DNA of 7,962 nt from W0P28-013 sp963593685 (GTDB lineage Bacteria > Bacteroidota > Bacteroidia > Bacteroidales > Paludibacteraceae): assembly GCA_963593685.1 (NCBI GenBank), contig CAVBBP010000076.1, positions 1-7,962 of the forward strand, in the 5' to 3' direction. Both the position numbers and the translations under genes were made by a program. The notes beneath the pieces are model-generated. The model was not told where the DNA came from, ran no database searches, and saw nothing but the letters and a program-made list of their open reading frames with translations. Shown one piece after another: positions 1 through 5,513 of the stretch; the stretch's first letter is position 1, and each line of letters opens with the position of its first letter.

Positions 1-64
1 AGAAATGAACGAAAAAAGACAAAAAATATACTTGTGAGAAATTTATAGAAATCCCATTAGGACT

Positions 65-541
65 ATGAAAAAACTGCTCTATTTTCTTTTCTCAACGCTG
101 CTTTTGGCTGGCTGTGCCAATCCGCGCGCCATCGACAGCAGCCAACTCGAAGGCCGCTACAGCATCGATTTGCAGTCGTTTGTGCGCAGCGCATTCGACG
201 ATTCCGACGACACCGACCTAATCGGGCGCAGTGCTATTTCGCTGATTACCAATGCATTGGAACTCAATGTCAATTTCTACGGAAACGGCAAAGGGGTGCT
301 CGAAGTGGACGGCTGGGGCATCGGTTTTGTGGAAAAATATCTCAATTCCGACCTCGACAAAGTGAACGAGTTTGCCTACCGTATCGACAATGATTCGGTA
401 CTGATGGTGAAAAACCAAGAACACGATTTCGAGCGCGTGGGCGTGCTGCGCAAACTGGCCGACAACTACGACTATCTGCAACTTGTCGATGAAGACGGCT
501 ATACCATCAACCTGATAAAAACTGCCGACAGTGAAAAGTGA
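65..541 (+). CDS. Small lipoprotein, possibly lipocalin-like, function unknown
   Basis: I do not recognise a named family. The 158-residue product starts with a clear lipoprotein signal: Lys2-Lys3, a hydrophobic stretch at residues 4-14, then the lipobox LAGC with the lipidated cysteine at position 17. The residues after the cysteine (ANPRAI) lack the acidic patch associated with surface export of lipoproteins in Bacteroidota, so a periplasm-facing anchor is more likely; that is inference. The mature part has a GRYSID opening and alternating short strands (LNVNFYGNGKG, FAYRIDNDSVLMV, YLQLVDEDGYTINL). This resembles small lipocalin-like or calycin beta-barrel lipoproteins common in this phylum, but the resemblance is structural intuition, not a motif match. 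The ATG at 65 is the only start that keeps the signal peptide intact. The end overlaps the next gene by 11 bases, so the two are probably co-transcribed and translationally coupled. Confidence 0.75.
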   Translation: MKKLLYFLFSTLLLAGCANPRAIDSSQLEGRYSIDLQSFVRSAFDDSDDTDLIGRSAISLITNALELNVNFYGNGKGVLEVDGWGIGFVEKYLNSDLDKVNEFAYRIDNDSVLMVKNQEHDFERVGVLRKLADNYDYLQLVDEDGYTINLIKTADSEK

Positions 542-1685
542 TTTTGACGATATTCGCCCCTACAACGCCGACGAACTGCCTGCTGCATTTGCACGCGTGT
601 CGGCCGACCAACGCTTTCGGAGCGCATTGGCAACGGTCGTTCCAGAAGCACAAATCGATGCGCTATTAGCAAAAATTGGACAGACAACATCGGCTACCGA
701 GTTCCAAAAAGTGTTTGTGAAACCGCTGCTCAGCCAGTTGATAGTCAGCCGCACCGACGGCCTCACCTACGACGGCCTCGAACGGTCCGACACGCCATCG
801 CTCTTTGTGTCGAACCACCGCGACATCGTCATCGACCCTGCTTTTCTCGACTACACGCAGTTTCTCGCTGGCAACGATTCGGTCGAAATCGGCATTGGCG
901 ACAATCTGCTCTCGTTGCCGTGGGTGCGCGAGGCGGTGCGTATCAACAAATGTTTCGTGGTGCGGCGCGGACTGCCACGCGGCGAACAGGTGGCGGCACT
1001 CAAACAGTTGTCGGCCTACATTCGCTACGCTATTTGCCAAAAACACGCCAGCGTGTGGATAGCGCAACGCGAAGGGCGCGCCAAGGACAGCAACGACCGC
1101 ACGCAAGAGAGCATTCTCAAAATGTTTTCGTTGAGCGGCGATGGCACCTTCATCGACAATCTGAAGGCACTGAACATTCGCCCTGTGAGCATTTCGTACG
1201 AGTTCGATCCGTGCGACTATCTGAAAGCCAAGGAGTTGCAACAACGCCGCGACGATGCCGCATTTGCCAAATCGGCACAAGACGACATCGACAGCATGCG
1301 CATGGGAATCACGGGGCGCAAAGGACGCGTGCATTACGCCTACACGCCCATCATCAATGCCGAACTCGATGCGCTGGCGGCTGCTACAACCGACCGCAAA
1401 GAGCAGGTGGCGGCGGTGGCGGCGCTCATCGACCACCGCATACATTTCAACTATGTGATTTACCCGATAAACCGCGTGGCTTACGACCTGCTGACTGGCG
1501 AAAATCGGTTTGCAAACGCCTATTCCGATGCCGAAAAAGCCGCCGCAACCGCCTATCTCGATGGGCAGTTGGCAAAAATCGACTTGCCCAACAGGGACGA
1601 AGCGTTTTTGCGGACAAAACTGCTCGAAATGTACGCCAATCCGCTGAAAAATTGGCTCGCAGCGCATAACCTTTTATTTAAGTGA
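531..1685 (+). CDS. PlsC-type (1-acylglycerol-3-phosphate acyltransferase-like) acyltransferase
   Basis: This is a cytoplasmic or peripheral acyltransferase of 384 residues, with no obvious membrane segment. The acyltransferase blocks appear in order: SNHRD with catalytic-type His96 and an acid at Asp98 or Asp102; a block-II-like stretch at residues 140-150 containing VVRRG; an EGR block (AQREGRAKDSNDRTQ, residues 178-192) in place of the usual FPEGTRS; and IRPVSISYEF at 217-225. The family transfers fatty acyl groups to glycerol-3-phosphate or lysophospholipid-type acceptors. The exact acceptor cannot be read from sequence. His96 and Asp102 are five residues apart rather than the usual four. 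The GTG at 531 is chosen because the FDDIRPYN stretch right after it looks like the conserved N-terminus of this Bacteroidota subfamily, and there is no in-frame ATG nearby. The C-terminal 130 residues are a helical extension I cannot assign. The TGA stop already lies inside the repeat-rich sequence that follows. Confidence 0.85.
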   Translation: MKSDFDDIRPYNADELPAAFARVSADQRFRSALATVVPEAQIDALLAKIGQTTSATEFQKVFVKPLLSQLIVSRTDGLTYDGLERSDTPSLFVSNHRDIVIDPAFLDYTQFLAGNDSVEIGIGDNLLSLPWVREAVRINKCFVVRRGLPRGEQVAALKQLSAYIRYAICQKHASVWIAQREGRAKDSNDRTQESILKMFSLSGDGTFIDNLKALNIRPVSISYEFDPCDYLKAKELQQRRDDAAFAKSAQDDIDSMRMGITGRKGRVHYAYTPIINAELDALAAATTDRKEQVAAVAALIDHRIHFNYVIYPINRVAYDLLTGENRFANAYSDAEKAAATAYLDGQLAKIDLPNRDEAFLRTKLLEMYANPLKNWLAAHNLLFK

Positions 1686-1901
1686 GAAGTGAGTAGTGTT
1701 TTTGAGTGAGGAGTTAGGAATTTTTTAGTGTGAAAGTATGAAAGTGTGAAAGTAGGGACGCGGCATGCCACATCCAAAAGGTTATAGGTGAGAGTAGTGG
1801 CACGGCAAAGCCGCAATTTCAAATTTCAGAATTTTTTAGTAGCAAGATGTGAGTAGCAAGTAGCAAGACAATTGACAATTATTTGAAAATTTATTTTGCC
1901 G
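1686..1901. repeat. Intergenic mosaic of short repeats, no gene
   Basis: I find no credible gene here. From left to right: GTGAG/TAGTG-type low-complexity words at 1683-1700; three 8-base units TGAAAGTR at 1731-1754; an imperfect 20-base palindrome centred between 1765 and 1766 (1756-1775, 8 of 10 pairs match, core GGCATGCC); a GGTTATAGGTGAGAG block at 1780-1794 whose words recur, in another order and on the other strand, at 5459-5490; a small stem CGGC-AAA-GCCG at 1803-1813; an 18-base ATTTCAAATTTCAGAATT at 1816-1833 that recurs at 7892; three GTAGCAAG units at 1839, 1853 and 1860; and CAATTGACAATT at 1869-1880. Together with the repeat that follows, these fill the whole 301-base gap between genes. 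Confidence 0.8.
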
Positions 1902-1970
1902 CACAGACCAACACTAATGCGTTAAACTCATCAACCAATCAACTCATCAACTTATCAACCCAATTTGAAA
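1902..1970 (+). repeat. 69-base dispersed repeat, copy A (inverted relative to copy B)
   Basis: The 69 bases match the reverse complement of 5351-5419 without gaps at 62 positions; five of the seven mismatches fall at 1910-1916. The right half contains four tandem 8-base units ATCAACNN (1930-1961: ATCAACCA, ATCAACTC, ATCAACTT, ATCAACCC), followed by AATTTGAAA. It ends 16 bases before the GTG start at 1987. Counted by eye from the sequence; the function is unknown. Confidence 0.9.
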
Positions 1971-1986
1971 TCCTTGTAGCGCTTTT

Positions 1987-2949
1987 GTGAAAATTTCGGC
2001 GCAAAATATCTTTACGACCTTCAAATGGCTGATTTTGGTGTCGGCCTACGCATTTTTGGCCTACAAATTGGTCGTGTTCGATGGCTATGCCGATTTGGCG
2101 GCGCATTTTGCGCAGACTGGCGCGGCGCAATATCTCTTTTTGCTGTTTGTTTTTCTGCTTTTGCCGCTCAATTTGGCACTCGAAGCCGCCAAGTGGCGCT
2201 GCTTGCTGTCGGGGTTGCAGCCTGTGTCGTTTCGTTTTGCGCTGAAATCGGTTCTTGTCGGGCAGACGGGCGCATTTTTCACGCCAAACCGTTTGGGCGA
2301 TTTTCCAACGCGTGCGCTGCTGTTGCGCAGCGAAAATGTTGTCCCTGCGGTGGCTTTGGGCTGTGTGGGCAGTGCGGCACAAACGGCGGCCATTACGCTT
2401 TTTGGCGCAGTGGCGGCGGCGTTTTATGTGGTGTTGGCACAACCCGATTTTGTGCTGTCGGCGTCGCGTGTGTCGCTCTGGCTGTTTGTGGCGGTAGTGG
2501 CGGCAGTGGTCGTTTTTGCAGCGATTTCGTTGGCGTGTTACGGCCGTTTTGCAGCGCGTTTGCAGCGGTGCAGCAACCGTTGGGCGCACCTGCTCGGCGA
2601 CGGCTTGGCGCATCTTTCGCTGCGCAATGTGTGGGCGGTGTTTGCGCTCTCGGCGGTGCGGTTTGCAGTCTTTTCTACGCAACTCTACGCCATGTTGCTC
2701 TTTATGGATGTCGCCATTGTGCCGCTGGAGGCGTTGGTGGCGATTCCTACCGTCTATCTTTTGGTAACTTACACGCCGTCGTTTGCGTTTAGCGAGGCGG
2801 TTGTGCGTGGTTCGTATGCCATTTTGGTGCTGTCGGCGTTCTCTTCCAACGAGGCGGGAATGGCGTTTGCAAGTGTGCTGCTTTGGGCGGTCAATTACTG
2901 TCTACCGATGTTGGTCGGCTCGTTCCTTTTTCGGCGCAACAAGGCCTGA
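1987..2949 (+). CDS. Lysylphosphatidylglycerol synthase transmembrane-family (UPF0104-like) membrane protein
   Basis: This is a 320-residue polytopic inner-membrane protein with about seven or eight hydrophobic segments (roughly 14-31, 48-66, 121-150, 162-184, 214-239, 247-264, 275-287 and 292-315). Two features suggest the LPG_synthase_TM/UPF0104 family: an E-x-x-K-W at 66-70 followed by GQTGAFFTPNRLGDFPTR (92-109), which corresponds to the family's TPGRxGE-type loop, and a second loop TPSFAFSEAVVRG (263-275) with a conserved-type Glu. The family includes the flippase half of MprF, but this protein has no C-terminal aminoacyl-transferase domain, so lipid aminoacylation should not be assumed. 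The GTG at 1987 is the first possible start after an in-frame stop at 1966-1968. The gene stands alone on its strand behind the repeat-filled gap. Its last 55 bases overlap the convergent protease gene. Family assignment is fairly likely; the substrate is unknown. Confidence 0.78.
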   Translation: MKISAQNIFTTFKWLILVSAYAFLAYKLVVFDGYADLAAHFAQTGAAQYLFLLFVFLLLPLNLALEAAKWRCLLSGLQPVSFRFALKSVLVGQTGAFFTPNRLGDFPTRALLLRSENVVPAVALGCVGSAAQTAAITLFGAVAAAFYVVLAQPDFVLSASRVSLWLFVAVVAAVVVFAAISLACYGRFAARLQRCSNRWAHLLGDGLAHLSLRNVWAVFALSAVRFAVFSTQLYAMLLFMDVAIVPLEALVAIPTVYLLVTYTPSFAFSEAVVRGSYAILVLSAFSSNEAGMAFASVLLWAVNYCLPMLVGSFLFRRNKA

Positions 2950-3743
2950 ATGCTCCACACCAAACCGCACACCACGACTAAACTCATTGCGCCAAGCCAC
3001 CAAGTTGCGCCTGTGCCAATAGCATCGATGTCGAAAGGCAAATCGGCTTTGAATAGAACGATGGTGAGCGCGTTGTTTACGAAATGCGCCACTACACTCG
3101 GCCAAATCGAGCCTGTCAGCCAAAACAGATAACCCAACGCCGCACCGAGCAGCATACGCGGCACAAATCCGTAGAATTGCAGATGCACTGCGCTGAAAAT
3201 GGCGGCCGTGAGCCAAATGGCGGCGTGGGCGTTCATCGCTTGTGCCAATGTTTTTTGCAGCGATCCTCGAAAAAAGAGTTCTTCGGCAATGGCTGGCGCA
3301 ACCGCCATCACCAACAGATTGACTGCCAAATCGCTGAAATGGTCGATTTGGAGCAGTTGCTCCGTCAGTGCGCCTGTGGCGGCTTCCATCTGGCGCATCC
3401 ACTGCTCGATGCCGCTCATAAAGTGGGGCAGCGCAAGCATATCGTTCAGCCATTTGGTGAGATTGACGGCTGGCAGCGCACACGGCATCAATGCAATGAT
3501 TATCAGCCAGATACGCCAATCGCGGCACAGCGGAGCGTGCGTTTTTTCGTCGTAAATATGCCAAAAAAGCAGGGCGGGCAGCCCAAATGTTAGCACGGTT
3601 TGCAGCAAAAGCAGCCAGCGTTGCGCGTTGGTGCTTACTGCGCCGCACCACAGTTGAACGCAGCCGCTGACAAACAGCCCGACCAGCGCAAAAAACGCCA
3701 GCCACGCCACTCTGACGGTTACAGACGAGGATTTTTCGGTCAA
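2895..3743 (-). CDS. CPBP family intramembrane metalloprotease (CAAX/Abi type)
   Basis: The 282-residue integral membrane protein carries all three signature motifs of the CPBP (Abi/CAAX) glutamic-type protease family: EELFFR with Glu154, Glu155 and Arg159; FSAVH with Phe183 and His187; and HFVNN with His220 and Asn224. About eight hydrophobic segments surround them, starting near residues 13-33 and ending near 249-269, with a short basic tail. Bacterial members cleave membrane substrates or process peptides, and many have no known target, so none is assigned. It is the last gene of the cdsA-psd cluster, 12 bases after the decarboxylase stop. The TTG at 3743 is the first start codon after an in-frame stop (inside the preceding gene's stop); a GTG at 3710 is the alternative and removes 11 residues before the first membrane segment. 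The C-terminus overlaps the convergent membrane-protein gene by 55 bases. Confidence 0.92.
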   Translation of the reverse strand: MTEKSSSVTVRVAWLAFFALVGLFVSGCVQLWCGAVSTNAQRWLLLLQTVLTFGLPALLFWHIYDEKTHAPLCRDWRIWLIIIALMPCALPAVNLTKWLNDMLALPHFMSGIEQWMRQMEAATGALTEQLLQIDHFSDLAVNLLVMAVAPAIAEELFFRGSLQKTLAQAMNAHAAIWLTAAIFSAVHLQFYGFVPRMLLGAALGYLFWLTGSIWPSVVAHFVNNALTIVLFKADLPFDIDAIGTGATWWLGAMSLVVVCGLVWSIQALLRRKRNEPTNIGRQ

Positions 3744-3755
3744 AACAGCGGCAGT

Positions 3756-4457
3756 TTATTCGGGCAAACGGGCAATGACGGTCTCGTTGCCGCGCGTTTT
3801 TTCGCCAAGACTGACAAAAATTTCGGAGCCTTCGGGCAGAAACAGATCCACGCGCGAACCAAATTTGATGAATCCCAAATGTTCGTTCACATGGCACGCG
3901 TGATTGGGTGCGCAGTAGGTAACGATGCGTCGCGCCAATGCGCCAGCAATTTGCCGCACCAGCACCCGTTGCTTCGATTCCGTTTCGATAAGCACCGACG
4001 AACGCTCGTTTTCGCTGCTCGATTTTGGCAGATAAGCCGCCATGTGTCGGCCGCTGTGGTGCTTCACATAGGTTACCATGCCGTCGATGGGCACCCAGTT
4101 GGCATGCACGCTAAACACCGACATAAAAATCGACACTTGTATGCGCCGCTCGCCGCCGAAACATTCGTACTCTTCGGTCGGTTCAATCACCACCACGCGC
4201 CCATCGGCAGGTGCCACTACCAGATTGGCATCTTCGACAAACACCTCGCGGCTTGGATTGCGAAAAAAGTACGAAAAAAACGAAAATACCAGCACCGAAA
4301 GCACCAAATTGATGACAAACAGCGGCTCGGTGGGCGACTGAAAATACGAAACAATGTTCAGCGCCACTAGCAACAGCAGCAGCGTGAGCAGAATGGCGTA
4401 GCCCTCTTTGTGTATTTTCAGACGGCGAAAGCGAATGCGTTTTCCTTTTGTTCTCAT
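3756..4457 (-). CDS. psd: Phosphatidylserine decarboxylase proenzyme
   Basis: It decarboxylates phosphatidylserine to phosphatidylethanolamine at the inner membrane, using a pyruvoyl group made by self-cleavage. The 233-residue length fits the short bacterial form of the family. Visible motifs in order: a basic N-terminus and two hydrophobic segments (20-38 and 46-64); FFRNPSRE (64-71); APADGRV with Asp85; MSVFSVHANWVPIDG with His118; RQIAGALARRIV (168-179); and GFIKFGSRVDLFLP with Ser201, the expected self-cleavage site that becomes the pyruvoyl group. Asp85, His118 and Ser201 match the Asp-His-Ser processing triad known in the family. Cleavage before Ser201 would give a beta chain of about 200 residues and an alpha chain of about 33. 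The ATG at 4457 lies 6 bases after the cdsA stop, so the two are surely co-transcribed. The enzyme needs phosphatidylserine, whose synthase gene is not in this window. Confidence 0.94.
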   Translation of the reverse strand: MRTKGKRIRFRRLKIHKEGYAILLTLLLLLVALNIVSYFQSPTEPLFVINLVLSVLVFSFFSYFFRNPSREVFVEDANLVVAPADGRVVVIEPTEEYECFGGERRIQVSIFMSVFSVHANWVPIDGMVTYVKHHSGRHMAAYLPKSSSENERSSVLIETESKQRVLVRQIAGALARRIVTYCAPNHACHVNEHLGFIKFGSRVDLFLPEGSEIFVSLGEKTRGNETVIARLPE

Positions 4458-4463
4458 GGCCGA

Positions 4464-5327
4464 TTACAGAAACATTAAGTAGATATAGATGATTGGCCCA
4501 GCCAGCAGCAGACTGTCGAAACGGTCGAGAATGCCGCCGTGTCCGGGAATGATATTGCCAGAATCTTTTTTGCCAACCGCGCGTTTGAGCAGGCTCTCCA
4601 TCAGGTCGCCGAGCGTACCAAACACCACTACCAAACCTGCGAACACCAGCCATTTCCAGAGATTAAGACCCGCTTCGCGTGCAAAATGGAAGTAGTTGAG
4701 CAGAAATCCAGCGAGCAGCGCAAAAGCCGCTCCGCCCACGAATCCTTCCCACGATTTGTGTGGCGAAATGTGTTTCAGCAAGTGGTGCCGACCGATGGCA
4801 CTACCTACGAGATAGGCAAAAGTGTCGTTTGTCCAAATGATGATGAAAATGGCCAACAGCAGCAACGGATGCCAGTCGTTGTGCCAGCCGAGAATGCCGT
4901 AGAGCGTTGCAAATGGCAGTGCCACAAACACTTGCCCAAGCACAAAATAGGCCAAATTGTGGAGCGGACGCTCGCGGTGGCGAAACAGTTCCGACACCAG
5001 CACCCCGACAACCATCAGCACATACGGCGCAAAAAAGACAAGCGCATTTTGTGGCTCTTTGCATTCGAGTGCTTCGCAAAGGTCTTCGGAAAATGCGTAG
5101 AAAAATGCGCCCACTTGCAGCAGCAGATTCGCCGCAATGGCCACTGCACTCCGCACCTCGATGCGGCGGTAGGCGTGCGTAATGTAGTGAAATTCCTTTA
5201 GTCCGAGCGACGAAACGATAATGCCCAACCCCAAGAAAGTCCACTCACTAACAAGGATTGCCGCGATAAGCACCGCCACCAAAATCGCCCCCGAAACGGT
5301 GCGTGTCAGAATTTTTTTGAATGCCAT
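4464..5327 (-). CDS. cdsA: Phosphatidate cytidylyltransferase (CDP-diacylglycerol synthase)
   Basis: It converts phosphatidate and CTP into CDP-diacylglycerol, the precursor of phosphatidylserine, phosphatidylglycerol and the downstream phospholipids, at the inner membrane. The 287-residue protein is polytopic, and its C-terminal part carries the complete CDP-diglyceride synthetase signature at residues 245-271: SLLKR, then KKDSG, PGHGGILDRFD, with the metal- and nucleotide-binding acidic residues Asp255, Asp268 and Asp271 present. The IIWTNDTFAYLVGSAIG and SPHKSWEGFVGG stretches upstream are also typical of the family. Length is normal. The ATG at 5327 gives MAFKKILTRTVSGA, a standard N-terminus leading into the first membrane segment. 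It is the first gene of the cdsA-psd-protease cluster. The 23 bases before its start codon, and most of the sequence further upstream, consist of repeats; I see no promoter of good quality there. Confidence 0.96.
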   Translation of the reverse strand: MAFKKILTRTVSGAILVAVLIAAILVSEWTFLGLGIIVSSLGLKEFHYITHAYRRIEVRSAVAIAANLLLQVGAFFYAFSEDLCEALECKEPQNALVFFAPYVLMVVGVLVSELFRHRERPLHNLAYFVLGQVFVALPFATLYGILGWHNDWHPLLLLAIFIIIWTNDTFAYLVGSAIGRHHLLKHISPHKSWEGFVGGAAFALLAGFLLNYFHFAREAGLNLWKWLVFAGLVVVFGTLGDLMESLLKRAVGKKDSGNIIPGHGGILDRFDSLLLAGPIIYIYLMFL

Positions 5328-5334
5328 TATTAGA

Positions 5335-5350
5335 TTTCAGAGTTTCAGAG
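5335..5350 (-). repeat. Tandem 8-base repeat in the cdsA leader
   Basis: On the plus strand TTTCAGAG occurs twice in tandem (5335-5342 and 5343-5350) and runs into a variant, TTTCAAAT, at 5351-5358 that forms the end of the 69-base repeat. The array lies 8 bases upstream of the cdsA start codon. It keeps the same 8-base period as the neighbouring ATCAACNN array. Confidence 0.75.
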
Positions 5351-5419
5351 TTTCAAATTGGGTTGATGAGTTGATGAGTTGATTGGTTGATAAGTTTAAC
5401 GCATCAATAAAGGTCTGTG
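5351..5419 (-). repeat. 69-base dispersed repeat, copy B (inverted relative to copy A)
   Basis: This is the reverse-complement partner of 1902-1970, with 62 of 69 positions identical and no gaps. On the plus strand its four 8-base units are GGGTTGAT, GAGTTGAT, GAGTTGAT and TGGTTGAT (5360-5391). The outer end GGTCTGTG (5412-5419) matches CACAGACC of copy A. Read in the direction of cdsA, it lies 23 bases before the ATG, in the same orientation to its downstream gene as copy A is to its own. Confidence 0.9.
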
Positions 5420-5513
5420 GGGTTTATTTCTAGTTTCTAGTTTTCGGTATCAGCAAAGCCTATAACCTCTTACCTATAACCTCTCACCTTTCATTGTCAA
5501 TTATCAATTATCA
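5420..5513. repeat. Repeat mosaic downstream of and overlapping the 3' end of ftsH
   Basis: From left to right on the plus strand: CTAGTTT twice in tandem (5430-5443); a 14-base unit CCTATAACCTCTYA twice in tandem (5459-5486) continuing into CCTTT; and three 7-base units ATTGTCA, ATTATCA, ATTATCA (5493-5513). The last array contains the ftsH stop codon (5504-5506) and encodes part of its final Ile-Asp-Asn. I see no convincing terminator hairpin followed by a T-run in either direction. Confidence 0.8.

Noticed and set aside
27..34. Possible promoter element TATACTTG before the lipoprotein gene
   Set aside because: It has one mismatch to TAnnTTTG, and the required upstream TTTG is absent in the bases available.
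666..1667. A 333-codon minus-strand open frame opposite the acyltransferase gene
   Set aside because: It is antisense to a gene with recognisable catalytic blocks, and its composition is unnatural (many His, Arg, Cys and Val). I see no start context or promoter.
1803..1838. Possible terminator: CGGC-AAA-GCCG stem with a T-run further downstream
   Set aside because: The stem has only four pairs and the T-run begins about 20 bases after it, too far for an intrinsic terminator.
1902..1970. CRISPR-like array or insertion-sequence end
   Set aside because: The 8-base units are directly adjacent with no spacers, no cas gene or transposase is present, and the two 69-base copies do not flank a transposase gene or show target duplications.
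1939..2682. A 247-codon minus-strand open frame
   Set aside because: It is a Lys/Arg/Gln-rich shadow of the LPG-synthase-like membrane protein gene, beginning within that gene and ending in the repeat gap.
2902..3897. A 331-codon minus-strand open frame in another frame across the protease and decarboxylase genes
   Set aside because: Both overlapped genes carry complete motif sets in their own frames. This frame is Arg/Cys/Ala-rich and has none.
5449..5466. Possible cdsA promoter, TATAGG-CTTTG on the minus strand
   Set aside because: Spacing between TA and TTTG is three bases rather than two, and there is no TTTG or TTG about 20 bases upstream.
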